Below are positions 25,638 to 33,414 of a DNA stretch of 55,661 nt, one piece after another. Numbering within the stretch: position 1 is the first letter of the stretch; the number at the start of each line of letters is the position of its first letter. The notes under the pieces were generated by a model. It saw only the letters and a program-made list of their open reading frames with translations, was not told the origin of the DNA and searched no databases. The translations under genes were made by a program, and so were the position numbers. This stretch comes from Actinomycetota bacterium (GTDB taxonomy: Bacteria; Actinomycetota; Geothermincolia; Fen-727; Anoxymicrobiaceae): positions 1-55,661 of the forward strand of contig JAHJCO010000054.1 of assembly GCA_018831265.1 (NCBI GenBank), in the 5' to 3' direction.

Positions 25638-27026
25638 TTACAAACCTTCCATCTTCGACATGAACTTCTTCACCCGCTTCTGCATGGACGGGGCGTTGAT
25701 GCGCCACAGCTCCGGCAGGTACCTCTCGAAGCCCACTGTCGGGTTGACCTCGCAGGCGAGCCACTTGTGCTCGAACAGGTTGACCAGGCAGGTGTTGCAG
25801 CGCGCGCAGCGGACGATGTCCTTCTCGCGCCCGGCCTGTACCTTGGCCGGCCAGTACGGGTCGGCTATCGCCTGCCTTCCCAGCATGACCACGTCGGTCT
25901 GGCCCGAGGCGATCGCCTCGGCCGACGCCTTCGCCGTCATCATGTTGGGTACGAACACCGGCAGCCCCCCCGAGGCCTCCTTGAAGCCCGGCCCGTACTT
26001 GAGCATGTCGCCCTCGCCGTCGGGGGTGAAGGCGCCGGGGTTCTCGTAGCAGCCCTGCGAGACGCTGATGTAGCTCAGGCCCTCGGCCGCGGCCATCCCC
26101 ACTATGTCCTGCATCTCGCGGTTGGTGACGCCGTTCGGCATCATCTCGTCCCCGGAGAACCTCGCTCCAAGCACCCGGTCCGGCCCGATCAGCTGGCGGG
26201 TCTTGCGGATGATGTTGACGAGGAAGCGGGCCCGGTTCTCCAGTGTGCCACCGTACTCGTCCACGCGCTGGTTGGAGCGCTTGGAGAGGAACTGGTGTAT
26301 GAGGTAGCCGTGCGGGCTGTGGATCTCGACCCCGTCGTACCCGTAGCGCAGCGCCTCCCTGGTCGCGAAGGCCATGCGGTCCTCCATCTCGGTTATCTCC
26401 GAGTGGGTCATCTCGCGGGGCACGTCCCCCTTCATGGAGCGATACATCCCGGGGTCCTCGCGCTTGAGTAGATCAGAGATGAGTGCGTCGAAGTCATCGT
26501 ACTGCTTCTCGTCCATCTTACGGATGGCAGCGAGCCCCCCGAGGGCGTCGAGCGCGGCGTTGACCCTGGGGTCCAACCTGCGCTGGGTCTTCTCCCACCC
26601 GTCGTTGAAGTTGCGCATGTCCACTCGATAGGGGATCGCCGAGGGCGCCGCCGAGGGCTCGTTGGGGGCAAGGTGCGAGGCGTGCCCCTGGCGCCCGAAC
26701 CCCGGGCTCAGCTGGATGAACACCTTCGCCCCGAAGTCGTGGATGTTGTCGGCCATCAGCCCGAGCCCGCGCCCGTAGCGCTCGTCTATGAAGAGGTGCG
26801 GGTTCAGGTGGTCCGAGCCCCTCCAGGGGTGCGGGTTGACCACCACGCAGTCCGTGATGATCAGGCCGAATCCCCCCCTGGCACGCGCGGCGTACCAGGC
26901 CAGCCACTGCTCCGAGTTGAACCCCTCGGGGTCCGAGTAGACCATGTTCATGGGGGCCATGGCGATGCGGTTCTTCAGCTCCACATCTCCCACGGTGAAC
27001 GGCTCGAACAGGACGTCGTATTCCAT
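25638..27026 (-). CDS. NADH:flavin oxidoreductase (OYE family) with Fe-S motif
   Basis: 462 residues, ATG 27026, AAGGAGG upstream. FMN-binding OYE barrel: LKNRIAMAPMNM, GFGRQGHASHL, YDGVEIHSPHGYLIHQFLSKRSNQRVDEYGGTLENR and VVMLGRQAIADPYWPAK, followed by CARCNTCLVNLFEHKWLACEVNP, the [4Fe-4S] motif of 2,4-dienoyl-CoA reductase and BaiCD-type enzymes. Those enzymes continue with an FAD/NAD(P) domain of about 250 residues that is absent here, so electrons must come from another protein. A charged insertion lies near residues 140-210. Likely reaction: reduction of an enoyl or dienoyl C=C in the catabolic pathway. Confidence 0.88.
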   Translation of the reverse strand: MEYDVLFEPFTVGDVELKNRIAMAPMNMVYSDPEGFNSEQWLAWYAARARGGFGLIITDCVVVNPHPWRGSDHLNPHLFIDERYGRGLGLMADNIHDFGAKVFIQLSPGFGRQGHASHLAPNEPSAAPSAIPYRVDMRNFNDGWEKTQRRLDPRVNAALDALGGLAAIRKMDEKQYDDFDALISDLLKREDPGMYRSMKGDVPREMTHSEITEMEDRMAFATREALRYGYDGVEIHSPHGYLIHQFLSKRSNQRVDEYGGTLENRARFLVNIIRKTRQLIGPDRVLGARFSGDEMMPNGVTNREMQDIVGMAAAEGLSYISVSQGCYENPGAFTPDGEGDMLKYGPGFKEASGGLPVFVPNMMTAKASAEAIASGQTDVVMLGRQAIADPYWPAKVQAGREKDIVRCARCNTCLVNLFEHKWLACEVNPTVGFERYLPELWRINAPSMQKRVKKFMSKMEGL

Positions 27027-27096
27027 CTTCGCAGCCTCCTTCAGAGAACGTCCGGGGTCACTACGGCCCGACGAACGCGGCCGGACCCCAGCGACA

Positions 27097-28260
27097 TTAA
27101 TACGATCTCGGCAGGCCGTAGCACTGCGCTATGAAGTTCTTGCTCATCTCGTTGGAGATCGGGCTGAACACCATCTGCTGCGAGTCACGCCAGTAGCGCT
27201 GGATGTCGGCCTCCATCGTCACCCCGTACCCGCCGAATATCTCCATTCCTACCGTCGCCGCGTCCAGCGCCATCTTGGAGGCGTACAGCCCGGCCATGGT
27301 CGCCTCGACGTGGTACGGCTTGCCCGCGTCCTGCAGCCATGCGCACTTGTACACCAGGTTGCGCGCGTTCTCGATGCCCACGGCGATGTCCGCCAGGTAG
27401 TGCTGGATCACCATAAACTGCCCGATCGGCTTGCCGAACGCCTCTCGCTCCCTGGAGTACGCCAGGCAGGCATCGAACACGGCCTCGGCTACCCCGACCG
27501 ACATCATCGCCACCCCGATACGCTCCGGGTTCAGCGTCGTGAGGAGGTCGTACCAGCCGTTGTTGAGCGTGCCCAGCAGGTTCGCCGCTGGCACCCTCAC
27601 ATCGGAGTAGAAGACCTCGCAGGAGCCGCAGGAGTGGGTGCTCACCTTGGGGATGAGCCTGATTTCGATCCCGGGGGTATCGGCCTTCACCATGAATATG
27701 GAGAGCGCCCGCGCCCTCTTGGGGTTCTCGCGGTCGGTGATGGCCACGGTGGTCAGGTAGTCGGCCACGTGCGCGCCGGTGATGTATATCTTCTGTCCGT
27801 TGATGACGTAGTCCTCGCCGTCGAGGTCGGCGTATGTCGAGATGGCGCCCAGGATGTCCGTCCCTCCCGCCGGCTCGGTCAGGGCCAGCGAGAACTTCAG
27901 CTCGCCGCGCGCGATGCGGTGCAGGTACTCCTGCTTCTGCTCCTCGGTCCCGAGCACCACCAGCGGTCGCGCCCCGAACCCGATGGTCGCCCCCACGCCC
28001 AGGGCCACCGCGGTCGATGCCTTCGAGATCTCCTCGAGCCCTATCATGGCGGTGACCATGTCCCCGCCCTCTCCCCCGTACTCCGGGGGGACCGACATCG
28101 AGAAGAACCCCAGAGAGGCCATCTTGTCCCACAGGTCCTGGGGCATGAAGTCCAGCGTCTCCTCCCACTCGCGCACCTTCTCCTGGCTTATCTCCGCCTC
28201 GCAGAACTCCCGCACCGACTGGCGCAGCAGCTCCTGTTCCTCGGTGAAACCAAAGTCCAT
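27097..28260 (-). CDS. Acyl-CoA dehydrogenase
   Basis: 387 residues, ATG 28260 with GGGAGGTT upstream. Canonical: PPEYGGEGGDMVTAMIGLEEI, LALTEPAGGTDILGAI, YVINGQKIYITGAHVADYLTT, YSREREAFGKPIGQFMVIQHYLADIA and MEIFGGYGVTMEADIQRYWRDSQQMVF, which keeps Glu at the MCAD base position. It is a cytosolic FAD enzyme giving an enoyl-CoA. The enoyl-CoA hydratase gene is 4 nt upstream, so the two consecutive steps are made together. Confidence 0.93.
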   Translation of the reverse strand: MDFGFTEEQELLRQSVREFCEAEISQEKVREWEETLDFMPQDLWDKMASLGFFSMSVPPEYGGEGGDMVTAMIGLEEISKASTAVALGVGATIGFGARPLVVLGTEEQKQEYLHRIARGELKFSLALTEPAGGTDILGAISTYADLDGEDYVINGQKIYITGAHVADYLTTVAITDRENPKRARALSIFMVKADTPGIEIRLIPKVSTHSCGSCEVFYSDVRVPAANLLGTLNNGWYDLLTTLNPERIGVAMMSVGVAEAVFDACLAYSREREAFGKPIGQFMVIQHYLADIAVGIENARNLVYKCAWLQDAGKPYHVEATMAGLYASKMALDAATVGMEIFGGYGVTMEADIQRYWRDSQQMVFSPISNEMSKNFIAQCYGLPRSY

Positions 28261-28264
28261 GCCT

Positions 28265-29071
28265 CTAACCTCCCTGCTGCTGCTGCTTCATGGCCTCGAA
28301 CGCGGCGACGGCCGCCTCCCTCAGGCCGGTCACCAGCTCGCTGTGGAACAGCCAGGCGATGGCCTCGCGCTCCAGGTTCATCGCGCTGTCCAGCGGCATC
28401 CCGTCGAAGGCCTCCTTCATCACTGACTTGCCCATGCGCAGCGCATCGGCCGGCCGTTCGCAGAACATCGCGACCTTCTCGTCCACCTTCGCGTCGAACT
28501 CCTCCTCGGCGTACACGCGGGTCAGCAGCCCCATATCGTAGAACTCGCGCGCCGTGTAGTCCTTACTTCCCGAGAGCAGGATCTCGCGCCCCCGGAAGAT
28601 GGGAAGGCACCTGGCCAGCCGGACCGTCCCGCCCCAGCCGGGCAGGATGCCCATGGCCACCTCGGTCACTCCCAGCTTGGTCCGCTCGCTGGCGTATATC
28701 AGGTCGCAGGCCAGGGCCAGCTCCAGGCCGCCGGCGATACAGTGGCCCTTGACCTTGGCGATGACTACCTTGTCGTTCTCCGTGATCGCACGCACTATGG
28801 ACAGGCCCGTCTTCGCCAGCCAGTCGACCATGGTGTAGTGGTCGAAGGTGGGCAGCACCGAGAGGTCACCGCCCGCGCAGAACGACTTGCCGGCCCCGCT
28901 GAACAGGATCACCTTCGCTCCGGGCTCGGCGTCCGCCCGCCGGAAGGCGTCCAGCAGCTCCTCGGCCATCTCCCGGTTGATCGCGTTGCGCTGGTCCGGG
29001 CGGTTCATGGTAATGGCCACCACCGCGTCCCCGGGGCCGCAGACCTCGTAGAGCACCGTGTTGTAATCCAT
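28265..29071 (-). CDS. Enoyl-CoA hydratase/isomerase
   Basis: 268 residues from ATG 29071 (MDYNTVLYEVCGPGDAVVAITMNRPDQRNAIN), AGGAGGAGG just upstream. The longer frame to 29104 starts inside a palindromic repeat and is discounted. Crotonase fold: SGAGKSFCAGGDLSVL (oxyanion hole), VKGHCIAGGLELALACDLIYAS and VTEVAMGILPGWGGTVRLAR. Glu in VTEVAMGI matches one catalytic Glu of hydratases, while the second position (LPGWGG) has Gly, common in isomerases and other crotonases. Hydration is therefore likely but not certain. It is cotranscribed with the dehydrogenase behind it. Confidence 0.88.
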   Translation of the reverse strand: MDYNTVLYEVCGPGDAVVAITMNRPDQRNAINREMAEELLDAFRRADAEPGAKVILFSGAGKSFCAGGDLSVLPTFDHYTMVDWLAKTGLSIVRAITENDKVVIAKVKGHCIAGGLELALACDLIYASERTKLGVTEVAMGILPGWGGTVRLARCLPIFRGREILLSGSKDYTAREFYDMGLLTRVYAEEEFDAKVDEKVAMFCERPADALRMGKSVMKEAFDGMPLDSAMNLEREAIAWLFHSELVTGLREAAVAAFEAMKQQQQGG

Positions 29072-29086
29072 CTCCACCTCCTCCTG

Positions 29087-29111
29087 TGCAAAAGTGCCAG
29101 GCACTTATGCA
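29087..29111. repeat. Palindrome with GTGCCAGGCAC centre
   Basis: TGCAAAAGTGCC, A, GGCACTTATGCA: 11 of 12 pairs match. The arms resemble those at 9313-9341 (TTGCAAAA), although the centres differ. Confidence 0.75.
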
Positions 29112-29124
29112 ACTTTCTCCTCGC

Positions 29125-29143
29125 GCGGGGCTGAGAGCCCCGC
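29125..29143. repeat. GC hairpin
   Basis: GCGGGGCT-GAG-AGCCCCGC, 8-bp arms, in the 91-bp gap between the OYE flavoprotein and hydratase genes, 20 nt from the flavoprotein's stop codon. It could work as a weak terminator, but no T-run follows. Confidence 0.6.
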
Positions 29144-29162
29144 CTCAAGCTCGCTCAAGCCT

Positions 29163-30452
29163 CTAGTGCGGTACCGTATGCTTCGGCAGCCTCGGGGGCA
29201 TGTTCATCTTGTACACCGACGTGGCCTTGACCGGGGGCCGCCAGTACTCGGGCATGTACTTCTCACGCCCCGTGTTGGGGTTGATGATGCAGCGCACCGG
29301 CAGGCCCATCTGCGCGCGGATGAGGCACTCGTTGCACCTCTTGCAGCGCACGATGTCACCGGAGCGCCCCTCGGCGACCTTCACGCCCCAGTCGGGGTCG
29401 GCGAACATCTGGCGCCCCAGCGAGACTATGTCGCACTTGCCCGTCGCAATGGCCTTCTCGGCGTTCTTGGGGTCGTGGACGGACGGGCAGATCACGGGTA
29501 CGTCCACCACCTTCTTGAAGTTGCGCGCCTCGTCGAGCATGGTGCCGTCGCGATCGGGGAAGAAGTACTTCAGCGCCTCGTAGGAGCCGTCGGAGAGGTG
29601 CACGTAGTCGCAGCCGTACTCGCCCATCAGCCTGGCGGTCTCGAGCGCCTCCTTGTGGGTGAACCCGTCGGGCAGGTGCTCGTCGGCCGAGATCCTCATC
29701 CCCAGGGCGAACTTCGGCCCCACCGCCTCGCGGGTCTTGAAGTAGACCTCCAGCAGGAAGCGCATCCTGTTCTGCAGGCTGCCCCCGTACAGGTCGTTCC
29801 TCTTGTTGGAGCGCGGCGAGAGGAACTGGTGCTCGAGGTATCCGTGCGGCGCGTGCAGCTCGATGCCGTCGAACCCGGCCATCAGGATGAACTTGCAGGA
29901 GTTGGCGAACTCGTCCTCCTGCTGCCGGATCTCCTCGACTGTCATCTCGTAGGGCGTATGGCCGCCGGCGCCCTCGATCGCCTGGGGGAACTTCTGCACG
30001 ACTTTCACAAAGCTCTTCGGCATCATCTCCGGCTCGACCCCGTAGGGCACGACCGAGGGAGCCGGGGGAGACTCTCCGTAGTGGTTGTGCCCCTGGCGCC
30101 CGAACCCGATGGACATCTGGGCGAAGATCTTCGCCCCGAAGGCGTGCACGGTCTCGGCCAGCTCGGCGAGCCCCGGCTGGAAGGAGACGTCGTAGCAGTG
30201 AAGATTGGTGGTGAACGGGAATTTCGCCGCGAGCTGCGTGGCCAGGATGCACTCGGTGATTATGAGGCCGCATCCCCCCTTCGCGCGGGCGGCGTAGTAG
30301 GCCATGACCTGCTCGTTCACGAAGCCCCTGTTGTCCATTGACATCAACGTGTTCATCGGGGCCATGGCGATGCGGTTGGGTAGCTCCACGCCGCCTATCT
30401 TTATCGGCTGGAGCAGGTGCTTGAACTCGGAGACCGGTTTCTTGGGGGCCAT
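29163..30452 (-). CDS. NADH:flavin oxidoreductase (OYE family) with Fe-S motif
   Basis: 429 residues, ATG 30452, AAGGAG upstream. OYE barrel motifs LPNRIAMAPMNTL, IGFGRQGHNHYG, FDGIELHAPHGYLEHQFLSPRSNKRNDLYGGSLQNR and CDIVSLGRQMFADPDW, then CKRCNECLIRAQMGLPVRCIINP. Like the 462-residue paralogue in this block it stops after the Fe-S motif and lacks the FAD/NAD domain of 2,4-dienoyl-CoA reductase. The substrate loop (residues about 130-170, EPEMMPKSFVKVVQKFP) differs from the paralogue, so the two probably reduce different double bonds. It is 3 nt behind the amidohydrolase gene. Confidence 0.88.
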   Translation of the reverse strand: MAPKKPVSEFKHLLQPIKIGGVELPNRIAMAPMNTLMSMDNRGFVNEQVMAYYAARAKGGCGLIITECILATQLAAKFPFTTNLHCYDVSFQPGLAELAETVHAFGAKIFAQMSIGFGRQGHNHYGESPPAPSVVPYGVEPEMMPKSFVKVVQKFPQAIEGAGGHTPYEMTVEEIRQQEDEFANSCKFILMAGFDGIELHAPHGYLEHQFLSPRSNKRNDLYGGSLQNRMRFLLEVYFKTREAVGPKFALGMRISADEHLPDGFTHKEALETARLMGEYGCDYVHLSDGSYEALKYFFPDRDGTMLDEARNFKKVVDVPVICPSVHDPKNAEKAIATGKCDIVSLGRQMFADPDWGVKVAEGRSGDIVRCKRCNECLIRAQMGLPVRCIINPNTGREKYMPEYWRPPVKATSVYKMNMPPRLPKHTVPH

Positions 30453-30455
30453 CGT

Positions 30456-31469
30456 CTACACTCCTTCCACACGGCGCTTGGGCTCGATCTTCAGCAGCTT
30501 GGCCATGTTCAGGCCGAAGATGTTCGCCCTGTCGTTGTCGGTCAGCGGGGGGTAGCCGTACCCCTCGCGCATGTCCTCGGGTATCTCGAACTCGCGCAGG
30601 CCCTGGACCGCTCCCCTGACCTGCACCCCGAACCCGGCGCAGTCGGTGCCCCAGGCCATCCTCTCCGAGCCCACGAACCGCAGCGCCTCACCCACGATCT
30701 CCCCGAAGCGTCGGGGGGCCGTGGCCGCCCATGGGACCAGCAGGTTCAGCCCGTAGAAGATGTTTGTATGAACCGCCGCGGAGAGCGCCAGGTCCAGGAA
30801 GTACGGATAGCCGGCGTGGAAGGCGATGAAGTTCACGTCCGGGAAGTCGCTCGCCACCTGGTCCAGCAGGACGGGGAGGCAGTTGGAGCTGACCCCCGGC
30901 GGCACCCAGCACCAGCCGGTGTGTACCGCCACGGGGATGTCCAGCTCCCCGCACTTCTCGTAGAGCGGGTACATCTCCGGGTCGTTGAGCGGCAGGTCCT
31001 CGGGCGGGTACACCTTGACCATGCGCGCGTCGCGTTCCTTCACCAGGTACTCCAGCTCCCGGAGCACGTGCTTCATGCCGCGGATCTTCACCGGACCCAC
31101 GTTGGGGGTGAGGATGAGCCGGTCGGGCCAGCGCTCGCACACGGCAGCGGCCTCACCGTTGGTTACCCAGCGCGTGGCGTAGCCCGTGGTGTCCATCATC
31201 GACTCGGGGATGACGCAGGCGACGTCCACGCCGTAGGCGTCCATCCATTCGATGATGGCCTCCGGCTCGGTGCGCTTGGTGATCTCCCCGGCGGTGGGGA
31301 AGTGCTCGGGCTTGAGCCCCATCATGAAGTGTCGGGTTATTCCAGCGATGCCCTGCCACCAGGCCTTTACGCCCGGGTAGTACTCGATGGGCGACATGTC
31401 GCCCACGATGTGCATCTCGACGTCGACCTTGAAGAAGCCGTCCTTCTCGAATACCTTCTCGTCAGCCAT
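30456..31469 (-). CDS. Amidohydrolase-2 (ACMSD-like) family protein
   Basis: 337 residues, ATG 31469, AGGAGGGGG upstream. A TIM-barrel metal hydrolase or decarboxylase of the ACMSD group: VHTGWCWVPPG and FHAGYPYFLDLAL carry the barrel His residues, and WGTDCAGFG the metal Asp. At the first strand the usual D-x-H-x-H reads VDVEMHIVGD, so the first metal His is replaced by Glu. Family members catalyse C-C bond cleavage or hydration of ring-derived CoA intermediates. Its place with flavoproteins, DUF35 and thiolase suggests ring cleavage or decarboxylation. Substrate unknown. Confidence 0.82.
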   Translation of the reverse strand: MADEKVFEKDGFFKVDVEMHIVGDMSPIEYYPGVKAWWQGIAGITRHFMMGLKPEHFPTAGEITKRTEPEAIIEWMDAYGVDVACVIPESMMDTTGYATRWVTNGEAAAVCERWPDRLILTPNVGPVKIRGMKHVLRELEYLVKERDARMVKVYPPEDLPLNDPEMYPLYEKCGELDIPVAVHTGWCWVPPGVSSNCLPVLLDQVASDFPDVNFIAFHAGYPYFLDLALSAAVHTNIFYGLNLLVPWAATAPRRFGEIVGEALRFVGSERMAWGTDCAGFGVQVRGAVQGLREFEIPEDMREGYGYPPLTDNDRANIFGLNMAKLLKIEPKRRVEGV

Positions 31470-31473
31470 GGGC

Positions 31474-31953
31474 CTACCCCCTCCTGGATTCGTCCACCGG
31501 GCGCCACTTCGGGAGCGTCACCTCGTCGGTCACGTCGTCGAAGACCACCTCGAGCTCCATCCCGTTCTCCAGCCTGTCGTGGTCGCACTCGACTATGTTT
31601 GATATCATCCGGGGCCCCTCGGCCAGGTCGATGAGCGCCACCACGTAGGGGAGGTCCGCCCAGAACGGGAACGGCACCCCGAAGATGTTTATTGCGTAGG
31701 CCGCCAGCGTCCCCTTTCCGGACGCCTCGACCCACTCGTGATCGTCGGCCATGCAGGCCGTGCAGTACATGTACGGGGGGTGGTCTATGTTGCCGCACTT
31801 GGAGCACTTCTTGAGCACCAGCTTGTGCTGAAGCGCCGCTTCCCAGAACGGCTTCGACCACTTCGTCGGTATCGGAAGCGGCTTGACCAGGTCCTCGTCG
31901 CAGAGGCCGAGCATCGCCTTTATGGTCTCTATGTCTATCTGCCCGCTCGCCAT
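31474..31953 (-). CDS. DUF35 OB-fold/zinc-ribbon protein
   Basis: 159 residues, ATG 31953, AAGGAGG upstream. Zinc ribbon Cys50-x2-Cys53 and Cys64-x2-Cys67 (CSKCGNIDHPPYMYCTAC), followed by an OB-fold half (GKGTLAAYAINIFGVPFPF, PYVVALIDLAEGPRMISNIVECD). DUF35 proteins are obligate partners of thiolase-like proteins: they help acyl-CoA synthases bind CoA or, with Ltp2, catalyse retro-aldol cleavage of steroid side chains. The thiolase gene is 55 nt upstream, so they should form one complex. Confidence 0.88.
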   Translation of the reverse strand: MASGQIDIETIKAMLGLCDEDLVKPLPIPTKWSKPFWEAALQHKLVLKKCSKCGNIDHPPYMYCTACMADDHEWVEASGKGTLAAYAINIFGVPFPFWADLPYVVALIDLAEGPRMISNIVECDHDRLENGMELEVVFDDVTDEVTLPKWRPVDESRRG

Positions 31954-31969
31954 CTCAAACCTCCTTCTT

Positions 31970-32000
31970 ATGAGAAATCACCTCAACCATCTTTTCTCAC
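31970..32000. repeat. Family B 31-bp repeat
   Basis: ATGAGAAAT, core ACCTCAACCA, right arm CTTTTCTCAC, in the 55-bp gap between the thiolase and DUF35 genes, inside what should be one operon. Confidence 0.85.
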
Positions 32001-32008
32001 CCCGCCGA

Positions 32009-33211
32009 CTATCCCGGTATCTCGTTGCCCATCACGGCGAAGTGGCAGTCCATGAACGCCCCTCCGCCGCAGTTCTCTATCAGGAACCTCGCGCCCTCGA
32101 CCTGAGCCGCGCCGGCCTTGCCCTGGAGCTGCCGGACCGACTCCACCAGCATGGCGAAGCCCACGCCGGTCCCGCTGTGCCCGAACGACATCGCCTCTCC
32201 GTTGGTCGAGCAGGGGTACTTGCCTCCGGGGCTGGTCTCCCCCGCCTCGACCAGGGCGCCGGACTTTCCGGGCTCGACGAAGCCCAGCGAGTCCATGACC
32301 ATGAGGTTCACCACCGGGTACGACCCGTAGATCTCGTAGATGTCCATGTCCTCGGGGCCCAGCCCGCTCCTCTCGTAGGCCTCCTTCGCGATGGGCGCGG
32401 TGAAGGTGGTCATCTGGTCGAGGTCCTTGACGTCGCCCCGTGTGATAGTGCGGTGCGAGTAGTTGGAGCCCTCGCCCAGGAAGTAGACGGGCCTGTCGCA
32501 GACCTTCCGGGCCTTCTCGGCGGTGGTCATGATGAACGCGCTGCCCCCGTCGCCCAGGACGTTGCACATCAGGGTGGTGAGCGGGTAGGAGACCATCCGC
32601 GCGTTGACCACCTTGTCGACCGTGATCTCCTTGTGGTTGAACATCGCGTTGGGTTGGAGCATCGCCCACTTGCGGCAGGCCACGCAGACGGCGGCTATCT
32701 GCTCGATGGTCGTGCCCGTGTAGTTCATGTAGCCCTGCGTTATCATCGCGGCCAGCGAGTTGAAGGTCATGCCGTAGGGAACCTCCCACTCGACGTCCGA
32801 GCCCGCGATGGAGAAGTACTTGGCCTGCTCGTTGGGGGTGAACTGCGTGAACCTCTGGGCGTGCACGACCAGGACGGTGTCCGCCTCGCCGGAGCGCAGT
32901 ATGCCCTCGGCGGTCTTGCGGATGGAGTAACTGGAGGCGCCTCCCGAGGAGGTCATGCAGGTGACCTTGCACCCCTTCGCCCCGATGGCCTCGGGCAGAC
33001 GGCCGAACACCATCTCGGTGTTGTAGTCGTTGTCCGGGTTGGACATGATGTGCTGGGCGCACAGCACCGCCCCGATGTCGTTCTTGTCGAGACCCGAGTC
33101 CTGGATCGCCATGCGCGCCACCGAGTAGGCTACCTCGAACTCCGAGCGCTCCGGGTAGTTGCCGCACGGCACCTCGCCCGTGCCGATTATGGCGAATTCA
33201 CCGATCCCCAT
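32009..33211 (-). CDS. Thiolase-like protein (SCP-x/Ltp type)
   Basis: 400 residues from ATG 33211 (MGIGEFAIIGTGEVPCGNYPER), GGAG 6 nt upstream; the ATG at 33217 abuts the ribosome site. Thiolase fold: CKVTCMTSSGGASSYSIRKTAEGILRSGEADTVLVV with the nucleophile-region Cys, NVLGDGGSAFIMTTAEKARK, YEIYGSYPVVNLMVMDSLGF, and the C-terminal CSTNGEAMSFGHSGTGVGFAMLVESVRQL in place of GHPxGxxG. Together with the DUF35 gene behind it, this fits an Ltp2-like aldolase or an acyl-CoA thiolase. It is the first gene of the second catabolic block and is divergent from the MerR-TetR regulator. Confidence 0.88.
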   Translation of the reverse strand: MGIGEFAIIGTGEVPCGNYPERSEFEVAYSVARMAIQDSGLDKNDIGAVLCAQHIMSNPDNDYNTEMVFGRLPEAIGAKGCKVTCMTSSGGASSYSIRKTAEGILRSGEADTVLVVHAQRFTQFTPNEQAKYFSIAGSDVEWEVPYGMTFNSLAAMITQGYMNYTGTTIEQIAAVCVACRKWAMLQPNAMFNHKEITVDKVVNARMVSYPLTTLMCNVLGDGGSAFIMTTAEKARKVCDRPVYFLGEGSNYSHRTITRGDVKDLDQMTTFTAPIAKEAYERSGLGPEDMDIYEIYGSYPVVNLMVMDSLGFVEPGKSGALVEAGETSPGGKYPCSTNGEAMSFGHSGTGVGFAMLVESVRQLQGKAGAAQVEGARFLIENCGGGAFMDCHFAVMGNEIPG

Positions 33212-33235
33212 GACCATCTCCTTTCACCTTCCTTA

Positions 33236-33251
33236 GAATGACAAGTCATTC
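33236..33251. promoter_or_regulatory. Perfect 16-bp operator-like palindrome between divergent genes
   Basis: GAATGAC-AA-GTCATTC lies 24 nt before the thiolase start codon. On the minus strand TAGATT (33262-33257) could be the -10 box, which would place this palindrome across the transcription start. It is the best candidate site for the divergently encoded MerR-TetR fusion. A second hairpin, GTGCTC-CAACA-GAGCAC (33273-33289), lies next to it. Confidence 0.65.
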
Positions 33252-33348
33252 CCGAGAATCTAACCACCGATTGTGCTCCAACAGAGCACCAGTTGTCTAA
33301 TTTCCTTGCATAATAACCATATCCGGCGTTTGGAATCAAGAGAAAGGC

Positions 33349-33376
33349 TTGACTTTTTTAGAATTGTTACTATATT
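33349..33376 (+). promoter_or_regulatory. Promoter of the MerR-TetR regulator
   Basis: TTGACT (33349-33354), 16-nt spacer, TATATT (33371-33376), in an AT-rich patch of this GC-rich window. The GTG start is at 33415 with GGGGGA upstream. Confidence 0.75.
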
Positions 33377-33414
33377 GTTGCTTCACAGTTGATTGATGAT
33401 ACGGGGGAATCGCC

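Noticed and set aside
28265..29104. Longer start for the enoyl-CoA hydratase at 29104
   Set aside because: The extra residues (MPGTFAQEEVE) come from the palindromic repeat; ATG 29071 has an excellent ribosome site.
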